A stretch of 64,000 bases of DNA from Faecalicatena absiana (lineage in GTDB: Bacteria; Bacillota; Bacilli; Lactobacillales; Lactobacillaceae), in assembly GCA_017309015.1 (NCBI GenBank), contig JAEDAG010000001.1, forward strand, positions 540,223-604,222, given 5' to 3'. A program made the translations under genes and the position numbers. Under the pieces are notes generated by a model. The model made no database searches. It saw only the letters and a program-made list of their open reading frames with translations, and was not told where the DNA came from. Of this stretch, positions 40,200-48,251 are shown piece after piece (the stretch's first letter is position 1; each line of letters begins with the position of its first letter).

Positions 40200-40369
40200 G
40201 CTAATTTCCCAGGATTTTACAACTCAATGTCTAAGGAGCCTACTATTACGGCCTTTTTCAAAGTTTAAGATATTATTTTTTGAGTTGTAACTTAAACTCA
40301 GCGAAATCCTCTATCAGTTGATATATCAACTGATAGAGCACTTTGAGTAGTAATTTATGGGAAATGAGC
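40200..40369. repeat. dispersed repeat B, copy 1 (MITE-like)
   Basis: A ~170 bp element whose inverted copy lies at 44543-44709. Its two ends are imperfect inverted repeats of about 28 bases (GCTAATTTCCCAGGATTTTA and GCTCATTTCCCATAAATTAC when read inward). A perfect 30-bp palindrome lies at 40309-40338, centred on GATATATC. No coding frame is seen. It occupies most of the gap between the phosphatase and ndt terminators. Confidence 0.85.
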
Positions 40370-40389
40370 ATTTAGAAAAAGTGCAAAAT

Positions 40390-40426
40390 AAAAGCCTAGC
40401 TTCCAAAATAAGGAAGCTAGGCTTTT
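40390..40426 (-). terminator. ndt terminator
   Basis: A perfect 15-bp stem (40390-40404 with 40412-40426) followed by UUUUAUUUU on the minus strand. Confidence 0.9.
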
Positions 40427-40444
40427 TGTCAGCTGTAGTCTTTT

Positions 40445-40918
40445 TTAGTATACGGCACCTTCGTAGAAGTCGAAGCGCAGCTTGTTGAAGTTGAAGTCCT
40501 TCAGCTGGCTCATCTTGATCACGTTGTCGCTGACGCCCCAGCTCATGAGGTTGATCGGCTTGCCGTAGTCTTCGTCTGGGATGACCAAAAGGACGTACTT
40601 GCCTTGGCTCAAGGCGTAGCCCAATTCCATGCCCAGACCGACGTCTTCTTCATCAGGAATATAGACGCCCAGCATGACGTCGTTGGTCTTGATCCCGTTC
40701 AAGTCGTTGTTGTAGGTGGCCGTAGCCCAAACCTTGTCGTGCAGGTATTCCGGATGTTCGTCAACCCGGATGCCCTTGTACTGGTTGTCCAGGGGGACGT
40801 AGCTGTTTTCCATGTCAACCGTTGGGTTGTCCTTAAGGGCTTCCATGGCTTCCTTGTAGGCCTTGTTTTGGCGGTCAGTGAACCAGCCGGCCCCGAAGTA
40901 GATGGTCTTCTTTGGCAT
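40445..40918 (-). CDS. ndt: nucleoside 2-deoxyribosyltransferase
   Basis: A 157-residue cytoplasmic enzyme that exchanges bases between 2'-deoxyribonucleosides (purines and pyrimidines, class II) in the salvage pathway on which L. delbrueckii depends. The sequence is nearly the same as the L. leichmannii enzyme I know from its crystal structure. The nucleophile is Glu98 in GLGMELGYAL, and the N-terminal KTIYFGAGWFTDRQN and C-terminal FDFYEGAVY are present. ATG 40918 is chosen because it gives the known N-terminus and has AAAGGAA upstream. Confidence 0.98.
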   Translation of the reverse strand: MPKKTIYFGAGWFTDRQNKAYKEAMEALKDNPTVDMENSYVPLDNQYKGIRVDEHPEYLHDKVWATATYNNDLNGIKTNDVMLGVYIPDEEDVGLGMELGYALSQGKYVLLVIPDEDYGKPINLMSWGVSDNVIKMSQLKDFNFNKLRFDFYEGAVY

Positions 40919-41045
40919 ATCTTGTATTCCTTTCATATCTGTCGCCAGATATTGTATTATTTTTTTCTAGAATAACTTTACCATTTTGCTGGACTGCTGG
41001 CTAGCAAATGCGGCAAGAAAAATTAAAAATCGCTTGTTTCTTGCT

Positions 41046-41073
41046 TTGACCACTTACAGAAAGCTTATAATAT
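41046..41073 (+). promoter_or_regulatory. promoter of the EIIA gene
   Basis: A -35 TTGACC (41046-41051) and -10 TAATAT (41068-41073), 16-bp spacer, precede an AGAGGAA ribosome site. Confidence 0.6.
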
Positions 41074-41111
41074 AAATGATTACCATCTTTTTGACTAGAG
41101 AGGAACGGAAA

Positions 41112-41594
41112 ATGACTGAACGCGTTCTGGATCCAGCAACTTGCTTTGTCGTCCAAGCCACCGACCGGACGGAAATGTTTACGAAAGTTTACCAGCAGCT
41201 CTTTGAGCAAGGACTGGTTGCCAATGGCTTCTTAGAAGAAGTTATTCAAAGGGAGGAAGACTATCCAACCGGCTTGGACAGCCGCAATTTGGGTGCCGGC
41301 CTGCCTAACTTGGCTTTTTCGCATACAGAAGGCTGTTTCGTCAAAAAGCAGCGCATCGTACCGATTAGACTGCTTGAGCCGATTGTTTTCAAAAGCATGG
41401 TCAATCCTGAGCAAGAGCTGCCAGTCGGTTTTTGCTTCATGCTTTTAGATGATAAGGCCGACGGCCAGGCAAAGCTCTTGTCGCAAACCATGACATACCT
41501 TAGTCAGGCTGGAGTCAGTGAATTAAAGGAGCTCTTTGCCCTGACTAAACCACAGGAAATCTACGATTTCTTGGCTGGCCGGCTAAGCTTCTAA
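41112..41594 (+). CDS. orphan PTS EIIA type-2 (galactitol/fructose class) domain protein
   Basis: A 160-residue cytoplasmic protein with the PTS_EIIA_2 fold. Landmarks are EEVIQREEDYPTGLDS, the active-site region GLPNLAFSHTEGCFVKK with the phosphorylatable histidine, and PIVFKSMVNPEQELPVGFCFMLL-like strands (VFKSMVNPEQELPV, then FCFMLLDD). EIIA passes phosphate from HPr to EIIB. No EIIB or EIIC gene lies nearby, so it is an orphan that may be regulatory or complement a distant transporter. Its 3' end overlaps the convergent ABC ATPase gene by 12 bases. Confidence 0.8.
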   Translation: MTERVLDPATCFVVQATDRTEMFTKVYQQLFEQGLVANGFLEEVIQREEDYPTGLDSRNLGAGLPNLAFSHTEGCFVKKQRIVPIRLLEPIVFKSMVNPEQELPVGFCFMLLDDKADGQAKLLSQTMTYLSQAGVSELKELFALTKPQEIYDFLAGRLSF

Positions 41595-42212
41595 GCCGCC
41601 GTCGACTAAGTGGTAGCAACGATCCGGCAGCTGGCTCAAGAGCTGTGGGTCGTGAGTCGTGAAGAGAGTCGTGGTGCCCGCTTTTTGCAATTGCTTGATT
41701 AAATTAATGAAAGTTCCAACTGCTTTTGCATCCAGTGCATTGGTTGGCTCATCGAGGACCAGCAGATCCGGTTTTTCCATGAAGGCTTGTACAATTGCCA
41801 ATTTTTGGCGCATGCCCAATGAAAAGTCACGGACCTTTTGGTCTTTTTTCTTGTCTAAGCCAAAGACCTGCATGGCTTCAATGATTTCAGCTTCACCGAT
41901 TTGGTGTCTAATTGCCGCGAGGTACTTTAGATTGTCCAAAGCCGTGTAGTTGGGAATAAAGTTGGGCGTTTCAATAATCGTTCCCGCGGAAACCGGCAAT
42001 TGTTCATTGAAGACAACCTTTTTTCCATCTAAGGTGATGGTGCCGCTAGTCTTGATGAAGGCCAATACAGCACGGCACAGCATGGTCTTGCCTGAGCCAT
42101 TTTCTCCAGCCAAGGCAACGATTTCGCCTTTTTCAACATCAAGGTTGATCTCGTGCAGGACAGGCTGATGTTTGATGATTTTAGAAACGTTTTTTAAACT
42201 GAGATAAGCCAT
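41583..42212 (-). CDS. ABC transporter ATP-binding protein (bacteriocin/immunity type)
   Basis: A short 209-residue ATPase with Walker A GENGSGKTMLC (about 36-46), signature FSLGMRQKLAIVQA (about 129-142), Walker B LLVLDEPTNALD and the H-loop FTTHDPQLL. The type is that of lantibiotic-immunity and bacitracin-resistance exporters (NisF/BcrA group). It is the last gene of a four-gene unit with three small permeases. Confidence 0.88.
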   Translation of the reverse strand: MAYLSLKNVSKIIKHQPVLHEINLDVEKGEIVALAGENGSGKTMLCRAVLAFIKTSGTITLDGKKVVFNEQLPVSAGTIIETPNFIPNYTALDNLKYLAAIRHQIGEAEIIEAMQVFGLDKKKDQKVRDFSLGMRQKLAIVQAFMEKPDLLVLDEPTNALDAKAVGTFINLIKQLQKAGTTTLFTTHDPQLLSQLPDRCYHLVDGGLEA

Positions 42213-42233
42213 AATTTTTCCCTTTCTTGATTG

Positions 42234-42866
42234 TCAGCGCAATTCCGTCCGTCTATTAAGGGCGAAATCTATGAATACCAGTAAGACGCAACATATAACT
42301 TCATATAGGTAAGGAAAGCTTGTAAGATTCGTGATCATCAAGAGGTAGTTGCTCTTGGAAAATAATGCAATAATTGCCCAAATAAAGCCAAAGGCCCAGG
42401 CAAAGCCACAATCCCGGCTGATCAAGGAAATTGCCAGCAAGAACAGGGTGAGCGTAAACAGGCTGAAAGCAGCTGGAAGAAGGATTTTACCGATTGTGGA
42501 CAAGCTGCTGGCGAAATTGAACAGGCTGCTCAAAATGGCTAACAGTCCAGTATAAAGCAGCAAGAATAGGGCCAGCCAGCCGAGTGCTGTGAGGAAAAGC
42601 CGGTCCCTAGAAGGGCGCCGAATGTATACCATTGGATTGACTTTGAGCAAAAGATCTTGCATCAGCGGCAGAATTAGATATTGTGCCAAAAAGTAATACC
42701 AAAGCCAGGCAAAGTTGAACCAAAGGATTGAAAAGTCGTTCAGCTGCAGCGTATTGAACGGATTTTGCTGCCAAGAGCAAGGACGCATCAGCCAAGCCAG
42801 CCAAACAAGTCCTATCAGGGCCAAGCCCCCTCGTTTGGCTAAGCGAGCGTTAGCAATGAATTTCAT
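42234..42866 (-). CDS. small ABC-2-like permease (third)
   Basis: A 210-residue membrane protein with five or six helices (for example GGLALIGLVWLAWLM and LGWLALFLLLYTGLLAILSSL). ATG 42866 is chosen because AAAGGAA lies upstream and its ATGA overlaps the previous stop; the frame is open further upstream without a ribosome site. No motif beyond the helix pattern. It probably forms the transmembrane part of an exporter with the ATPase encoded 21 bases downstream. Confidence 0.75.
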   Translation of the reverse strand: MKFIANARLAKRGGLALIGLVWLAWLMRPCSWQQNPFNTLQLNDFSILWFNFAWLWYYFLAQYLILPLMQDLLLKVNPMVYIRRPSRDRLFLTALGWLALFLLLYTGLLAILSSLFNFASSLSTIGKILLPAAFSLFTLTLFLLAISLISRDCGFAWAFGFIWAIIALFSKSNYLLMITNLTSFPYLYEVICCVLLVFIDFALNRRTELR

Positions 42867-43522
42867 AACAGTTCCTTTTCTCTGATAAGTTGACTTGCTA
42901 ATAGCCAGAGCAATAAAATGCTTCCCCAAGCGATTAGCAGGTAGCAAGCCAGTTTTAGCGGCGAATTGACGAAGGCCCAGCCTGTCAAAATTTCAAGGTA
43001 GTTTTTGGAGAAAGCCGACATGAAATACAGCCAAGCCAGGATGCAGGCCAAGCAATTGATCAGGCGAAAGCTAAGCATTGGCAAAAGCAAGCTGATCAAA
43101 AAGATGACGGTCTGGATCGCCATGATTGCCTGAAACAAGAGCAAAGCAGTCAAAAAATAGGTTGATAGAGGATTGACCTGGCCTTGCAGAGCAAACAATA
43201 TTTCTCCTAATAAAGAAAAAATGCCGCTAGCAGCAACTGCCGTCAACGCAAGCCAATAGAAACGGTCAATAAGCCATTTATCGCGGGTGATTCTCGTTCG
43301 CAAGCAGGGATTGGCAAAAGAAGGAAAGAAAGCTGCCAGAAAGCCAGCGGATAAAGCGAAAACTGGCAGCAATAAGTTTGCTTCCAGCAGCTGCAGCAGG
43401 CCACTCGCGCTGCTGGTATAGTTGCCAGTCCAAATAATCAAGCTCGCGGCTGCAAGCGCCAAGAAAAAGACAAGGCAGATCATTTTGCGGTTGAGCTGCC
43501 AAATTTTCCTAAAGAAGATCAT
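42863..43522 (-). CDS. small ABC-2-like permease (second)
   Basis: A 219-residue membrane protein with six hydrophobic helices and a basic start (MIFFRKIWQLNRK). ATG 43522 follows GGAGGG and overlaps the upstream gene by 14 bases, showing tight translational coupling. Family recognition is weak; it fits lantibiotic-immunity type permeases by size and context. Confidence 0.75.
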   Translation of the reverse strand: MIFFRKIWQLNRKMICLVFFLALAAASLIIWTGNYTSSASGLLQLLEANLLLPVFALSAGFLAAFFPSFANPCLRTRITRDKWLIDRFYWLALTAVAASGIFSLLGEILFALQGQVNPLSTYFLTALLLFQAIMAIQTVIFLISLLLPMLSFRLINCLACILAWLYFMSAFSKNYLEILTGWAFVNSPLKLACYLLIAWGSILLLWLLASQLIREKELL

Positions 43523-44291
43523 GGTGAACCCTCCAGTGGTCAACCAAGATCACGCCGAGCAAGATCAAAGCTGGATAAATGAACAGGCTTGGAAATGTAC
43601 TGCGGTAATTATTGCTAAAAGTAGGAGTGATAATGCTCGGAATCGATAAACCTTCGAAGCCGGTTAAGTCGCGCGCGAGGCTAGAAGCAATTGAAATTAA
43701 AAACGGAATGACAATTTCCATGCCGTAAGGGATGCGGAAGGCAGCTGATGCTGTGGCAATTAAGCTGAAAAGGCCAGAAAAGACGAAAATGATTAAAAGA
43801 CACAGCAGCCAGAACAAAAATGGATGGGAGAAGAAAAGGCCCGCGCCCCAACCGTTAGAAGCGATGGGAGAGAGTTCGTAGTGCTTAGGCAAGGGCCTAA
43901 GTGAATATTTGCTGAAATAATAGCAACCTTCCAAGATTAAAGGGATAATTCCAAGCAATCCGCCGGCGATGAAGGCGCTAAGATTGATATCAGCTAAATA
44001 TTTTTGTGGCGTTTCGCGACTCAGTTGCATGCTAAGGAAACGCTGCTTTTTGTCTTCGGAATTAGTGCTGCCGGCCGCTAGGGCAGATAAGAGCGGCAGG
44101 ATCACGAAATAGCTCCTGCTTCCCATGCCGGTATAGTCAAAGCCGGTGAGATGAACATAGGCACTGTTGATAAAGCTGGTATTCGCTTTTGAAATCGTCA
44201 TTGCTTGAATAACGATCATTGCCAGGCCAATCAGCAAGGCGATCCAAGTCTGCCAACGCCTGCTGATCCTGATGAGCTGCTGCCGGATCAT
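43509..44291 (-). CDS. small ABC-2-like permease (first)
   Basis: A 260-residue protein starting MIRQQLIRISRRWQTWIALLIGLAM-like (basic helix, then membrane helix), with about six helices and an extracytoplasmic loop after helix 1, typical of ABC-2 permeases. ATG 44291 is chosen because AGGAGG is nine bases upstream; the TTG at 44297 is too close to it. It is the first intact gene of the operon, 40 bases after a small broken peptide frame. Confidence 0.78.
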   Translation of the reverse strand: MIRQQLIRISRRWQTWIALLIGLAMIVIQAMTISKANTSFINSAYVHLTGFDYTGMGSRSYFVILPLLSALAAGSTNSEDKKQRFLSMQLSRETPQKYLADINLSAFIAGGLLGIIPLILEGCYYFSKYSLRPLPKHYELSPIASNGWGAGLFFSHPFLFWLLCLLIIFVFSGLFSLIATASAAFRIPYGMEIVIPFLISIASSLARDLTGFEGLSIPSIITPTFSNNYRSTFPSLFIYPALILLGVILVDHWRVHHDLL

Positions 44292-44330
44292 TGTCAAATT
44301 CCTCCTGTATACAACGAAAATATCTTTTTA

Positions 44331-44428
44331 TTACTTTACGGAATCCGGACTCCATTTACCGTTTGCGTGGACGTGAACAAAATAGCCTTCCTGACTTTCA
44401 ATCGCAAGACGAATTTTAACTCTGCCAT
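44331..44428 (-). pseudogene. small peptide gene with a one-base frame break
   Basis: An ATG at 44428 has a perfect AGGAGG site (44435-44440) six bases upstream and a strong promoter. In the ATG frame the product is 30 residues (MAELKFVLRLKV...), ending at 44336. If one base is added (or the ribosome slips -1) at the AAAA after codon 4, the reading becomes MAELK-IRLAIESQEGYFVHVHANGKWSPDSVK (hyphen at the shift), ending at 44331, which looks far more protein-like. It may be a decayed or frameshift-controlled peptide, or a sequencing error. Function unknown. Confidence 0.5.
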
Positions 44429-44441
44429 AAATTTCCTCCTA

Positions 44442-44460
44442 AAGAATCAATATAATTCTT
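44442..44460 (-). promoter_or_regulatory. inverted repeat between promoter and peptide gene
   Basis: AAGAAT-TATATTG-ATTCTT, a six-base inverted repeat with seven-base spacer, lies just downstream of the -10 box and before the ribosome site, in the position of an operator. Confidence 0.4.
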
Positions 44461-44469
44461 TAACTCAAT

Positions 44470-44497
44470 ATTATAGTTGCAAGCGAAAGGCAGTCAA
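44470..44497 (-). promoter_or_regulatory. promoter of the peptide/ABC operon
   Basis: On the minus strand the -35 TTGACT (44492-44497) and -10 TATAAT (44470-44475) are 16 bp apart, one of the best promoters in the window. Confidence 0.75.
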
Positions 44498-44542
44498 GCG
44501 CCTTCATTAGCAAACGGATGTTATTTATTTATAATAATGATG

Positions 44543-44709
44543 ATTTACCATAAATTACTACTCAAAGTGCTCTATCACTTGATATATCAACCTTTTAGAG
44601 GATTTCGTTGAATTTAAGTTACAACTCAAAAAATATTATCTTAAACTTCGAAAAAGGCCGTAATAGTAGGCTTCTTAGACATTGAGTTGTAAAATCCTGG
44701 GAAATTAGC
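44543..44709. repeat. dispersed repeat B, copy 2 (MITE-like)
   Basis: Inverted copy of 40200-40369 over its whole length, with the central palindrome degraded (CTCTATCACTTGATATATCA then CCTTTTAGAG). It ends one base before the stop codon of the histidine kinase gene, so that end has been inserted at, or has replaced, the original gene end. Confidence 0.85.
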
Positions 44710-44710
44710 A

Positions 44711-46000
44711 CTAAAACTGCCGGGGTGCTGACAAGGCATTCGGCACCAAGACCTCTGCTCTGAATTCTCCCCCGCCGCTGGCCAGCGCGGTTTTCGGACT
44801 AAAAGTTAACCGCAGGCGGCCATGGTAAGGCTCAAGAAAGGATTTGACCTTGCCTAAGCCAATCCCTACCCGGCCGTTTGCTACAACATTATCTCCTTCT
44901 GACCCGATCTTGACCCTCTTCTCTGTTTGGTTAAGCACGGTCAAAAGCATGGTTTTCCCAGAAAACTTCAGCACCGCCTTAACCTGGTGATCCGTGGCCA
45001 GTGAGGCTGCCTGGCAGGCATTTTTCAAAAGATTGCCGGCAATGATGCACAGATCCAGCTGCCGCAAGGCTAAGTTGCCAGGAATCACCCCGGTCCAGCT
45101 GATTTCAACCTGCGGATACCGGGCGGCCAGGTCACCAATCACGGCATTGATTCCGCTGTTGCCAGTATCAGTCAATTGCCGGGTTATCTGGCTGTTTCCA
45201 ACCAGGTCGTCGATATAGGCGGTCAGTTCCTGGTACTGGCCAGCATGAGCCAGGCCCTGCAGGCTGACCAGGTGCTGGCGGGCATCATGGCGAAACTTCT
45301 TGGTTTCCTTCTCTCGGGCCAAAAGCGATTCATAGTAGTTTTCCTCAGCCTGGAGCAGCTGCTCTTGTTCACTCATCTCGCCTTTTAATTCCCAAACCTG
45401 GAACTGGTCTTGCAAAAGAGCCATGTCCAGCCAGACGGCGGCCCCGGCCAGGCAAGCCTCTAGCACTGGCAGTTGCTTTTGCAGGCGAAGATAGGCTTGA
45501 AAGCGGCCTGCTGTCAGACTCGCCGCGCCCAAAGCCAGAATTTCCAGGAAAACAAGCAGCCACTTGGCCTTGTCCGGCCAGCTGGCAAAAACATTTTTGA
45601 CCTTAGGCGCCAAAAATAGGTAAACGAAGGTCAAGGCTATGGCAGCTTCAAAAACAAGATCAGCCGCGCCCACTTCTTGCCGGCGGATCAGCTGCTTTAG
45701 ACTCAGATCCAGCAGGCTTAAAATCGCATAGCTGCCCAGCTGGCTGAGGTCTTCTTCTTTCAACGGCCCCAGCAAAGTCCGGCCCAAAGCAAGCAAGGCA
45801 TAGACCAAAGCTTCATTCAACAAGCCCAGCTGGGGACCGGCCAGGCAGTAGGCCACCAGACCAAAAACGTAAATCCCCAGCAGCCAGACCGGCCTGATTT
45901 TCTCAGCAAAGAGATAGGCAAAAGCCAGATAGAGCTTGCTGAACTGCAGCAGGATAAAAGCCGTGTTCAAAAGCGTCACGGAATCGATAAACAAATTCAT
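44711..46000 (-). CDS. GHKL-type sensor histidine kinase (AgrC-like)
   Basis: A 429-residue sensor: six or seven membrane helices over residues 1-200, a short coiled linker, then the kinase part. The phospho-acceptor is His238 in KKFRHDARQHLVSLQGL, the N box is NLLKNACQAAS and the G box GRVGIGLGKVKSF. This is the AgrC/BlpH/ComD class, which usually senses secreted peptides. ATG 46000 follows GGAGGAAAT; 13 bases separate it from the response regulator gene upstream. It is the last gene of the bacteriocin cluster. Confidence 0.9.
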   Translation of the reverse strand: MNLFIDSVTLLNTAFILLQFSKLYLAFAYLFAEKIRPVWLLGIYVFGLVAYCLAGPQLGLLNEALVYALLALGRTLLGPLKEEDLSQLGSYAILSLLDLSLKQLIRRQEVGAADLVFEAAIALTFVYLFLAPKVKNVFASWPDKAKWLLVFLEILALGAASLTAGRFQAYLRLQKQLPVLEACLAGAAVWLDMALLQDQFQVWELKGEMSEQEQLLQAEENYYESLLAREKETKKFRHDARQHLVSLQGLAHAGQYQELTAYIDDLVGNSQITRQLTDTGNSGINAVIGDLAARYPQVEISWTGVIPGNLALRQLDLCIIAGNLLKNACQAASLATDHQVKAVLKFSGKTMLLTVLNQTEKRVKIGSEGDNVVANGRVGIGLGKVKSFLEPYHGRLRLTFSPKTALASGGGEFRAEVLVPNALSAPRQF

Positions 46001-46013
46001 ATTTCCTCCAAAA

Positions 46014-46733
46014 TCACAGCGGCTGGGCATAAAAGCGCAGGTAGTCAAGCCAGGCAGCTTCTACAGCCTTGACCTGGCGGCGGGGAAGCAGGATTGGCTG
46101 CTTTAGGCCGGCAAGGTAGAGCTGATTATGCTTTAGATCACTGATATGCTGATAAGCCACGATGTATTGCCGGCTCACCCGGCCAAACAAGGCACTGTCC
46201 AGTTGTTTTTCCCAATACTTCAAGGGTTCTGGGCTGATTACTTTTTGGTCAGCCGTATAGATGCAGCTCTGGTCTCCCAAACTTTCCAGCAGACGGATTT
46301 CATTTAAGGGCAGAGCGGTCATTGCCTTGTCCGGCAAAGGAACTGCCAGCAGCTGCCTGGCCAGGATTTCTTGGTAAGCAGCCCGCAAAACCAAGGCAAT
46401 ATTCTCCTTCTTCCAGGGCTTGAGCAGGTAGCGGAAGGCCTTGACTTCGAAGGCGGAAGGCATATAGCGGTCATAAGCAGTTAAAAAGACCAGCAAATCG
46501 CCGCGCTTGTCACGGCGCAGGCGGCGGGCCGTCTCCATGCCGCTTGTACCAGGCATTTCAATGTCCAGGAAGATCAAGTTGTACTTTTTCCCTGCTTCAA
46601 GGAGGTCATCCCCGCTCGCGTAGCAGTCGACATGTGCGGCGTTTAACTCCATGACCAGCAACTGCCGCAAACTCGCGCGTTCTTTTTCCTCATCGTCGCA
46701 AACCGCTATCCGCAGGCCCAGCTCCTCTTTCAT
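46014..46733 (-). CDS. LytTR-family response regulator (AgrA-like)
   Basis: A 239-residue regulator. The receiver domain (1-120) has the acidic pair Asp13-Asp14 and the phospho-acceptor Asp57 in IFLDIEMPG; the C-terminal LytTR DNA-binding domain (about 140-235) contains FGRVSRQYIVAYQHI. LytTR proteins bind pairs of short direct repeats near promoters, and such a pair lies upstream of the bacteriocin gene. It starts eight bases after the membrane protein gene. Confidence 0.92.
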   Translation of the reverse strand: MKEELGLRIAVCDDEEKERASLRQLLVMELNAAHVDCYASGDDLLEAGKKYNLIFLDIEMPGTSGMETARRLRRDKRGDLLVFLTAYDRYMPSAFEVKAFRYLLKPWKKENIALVLRAAYQEILARQLLAVPLPDKAMTALPLNEIRLLESLGDQSCIYTADQKVISPEPLKYWEKQLDSALFGRVSRQYIVAYQHISDLKHNQLYLAGLKQPILLPRRQVKAVEAAWLDYLRFYAQPL

Positions 46734-46740
46734 CCCTCAT

Positions 46741-48249
46741 CTATCCTTTCCGGCCAATCATCCGTTTAACTTCAGTTTTGCTCTTTTTGCTCAAGAGCTT
46801 TCCATATACCAAAGTATACAGCAGGATAAAGGAAAACTGGCAGATCAGCAGGCCGGCAGGACTTGCAGCGTAAAGAACAAGCAAGATGGCCGTGACCAGA
46901 AAACAAACAAGCAGCGCTAAGGCAGCCGCCACCGCGGCATGCGGAAAAATTATTCTCCACTTATGCCCGCTGGTAAACAAGGCGAAAACCTTGGACCGGT
47001 TGAGCTGAACCCAGGCTCCAGCTTGATAGTTCAAAATGCTGGCCAGCAAAAGCAAGAGCAAGGTGCAGTTTAGCAGCTCCCACAAGCAGCTCTTTAAGTA
47101 GAGCTTGGCCAGCTCCAGCTTGCTTTGGGCGATCTGCTTCAAACGGAAGGACTCTGGCGAGTAAATTTTTGTCAAGCCGCTCCGCTTTAAGGCAGGAATA
47201 AGCTTATCTGACTGGATAAAGAAGAGATTGCCTGTCGACAAAGCTGGATATAAAAAGCCATGCATGTCATAAATCTGGCTGGGCCGTTTGCTGTAGATGA
47301 GCAAGGGCTTGCGGCAAATTTGAAAATCTTGCGTTTCATTTAAAGCGGCCAGCTTTTTCCGGCTGGTCAACAAGTGCATCCCTTTCGGCACGGTTTGCCG
47401 CTTTGCGGTATTAAGTGGCAAGATTCTACGCAAAAAATTTCGGCTTTCTGCTGGCAAATCGGCTAGGGCAACTTCCTTTAGGTCCTGGTGGCTGATACCG
47501 GCCAGTTTTAAAGCCTGGTCATTGACGAAAACAATGTGGTCATATCCCCCTAATTCAGCTTTTGACGTTTGCATCTGGTCATCCATGATTAAGGACAAAA
47601 CAGCGTTGCCTTGCCGCTCTTCATCTTTGATGAGCGCGAGTTCAGCCGGGTAATGATCTCTTTGGTCCAAGCGGCCGTCATCATCAAAACTGACTGCGGC
47701 TGGAACTTGCTGCCATTTTTCCTTTGACTGGTAATTTTCATAGGCACTCTTGGCCAGCAAGGCCGCTTGCGGCAGGGACCAGGCTAACAGCAGCAAGACT
47801 GAGACCTGCAGGCAGCGCAAGGCGATTTTTCCTTGCTTTTTTACAGAACCGCGGCTGACACGAAATTTGCCCGGCAGCTTCATCAGCAGAAGCGAACAGA
47901 AAATCAAGACCAGTTCAATCAACAGTAAAAGAGCAGAATTGCCTAAAATACTTTTTTTACGAAAAATCAGACCAAACAGCAAAATGCCAAGCAGGCTGCC
48001 AGAAAGGCTCCAAACAAAGAGACAGGTAAAATTATCCAGGCAGATTTCCAACCTGCTGATTCCGGCCAGCAGGCGAATGGCATCTTTACGATAGCCAAGC
48101 TGCAAAGGCAAAAGCAGGCTTGTAACGTATAAAAGTAGACTGCAGATCAAGGGCAGCCGGTCTACTGCATCGCGGCCGGGGCCAAGAGAATACAGAAAAA
48201 CAAGGGAGAGGAGCAAACTGGAAGCAGCAATACTTATTTTATTACGCAT
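46741..48249 (-). CDS. bacteriocin-associated integral membrane protein (DUF1430-like ABC partner)
   Basis: A 502-residue membrane protein with about four N-terminal helices, a further helix at about 145-165, a large extracytoplasmic domain (about 170-385) and a C-terminal bundle of four helices, the FtsX/MacB-like layout seen in the membrane partners of lactococcin-972 loci. ATG 48249 is chosen for its distance from GGGGG; the ATG at 48255 overlapping the ATPase stop is also possible. Export of, or immunity to, the bacteriocin is the expected role. Confidence 0.8.
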   Translation of the reverse strand: MRNKISIAASSLLLSLVFLYSLGPGRDAVDRLPLICSLLLYVTSLLLPLQLGYRKDAIRLLAGISRLEICLDNFTCLFVWSLSGSLLGILLFGLIFRKKSILGNSALLLLIELVLIFCSLLLMKLPGKFRVSRGSVKKQGKIALRCLQVSVLLLLAWSLPQAALLAKSAYENYQSKEKWQQVPAAVSFDDDGRLDQRDHYPAELALIKDEERQGNAVLSLIMDDQMQTSKAELGGYDHIVFVNDQALKLAGISHQDLKEVALADLPAESRNFLRRILPLNTAKRQTVPKGMHLLTSRKKLAALNETQDFQICRKPLLIYSKRPSQIYDMHGFLYPALSTGNLFFIQSDKLIPALKRSGLTKIYSPESFRLKQIAQSKLELAKLYLKSCLWELLNCTLLLLLLASILNYQAGAWVQLNRSKVFALFTSGHKWRIIFPHAAVAAALALLVCFLVTAILLVLYAASPAGLLICQFSFILLYTLVYGKLLSKKSKTEVKRMIGRKG

Positions 48250-48251
48250 GG

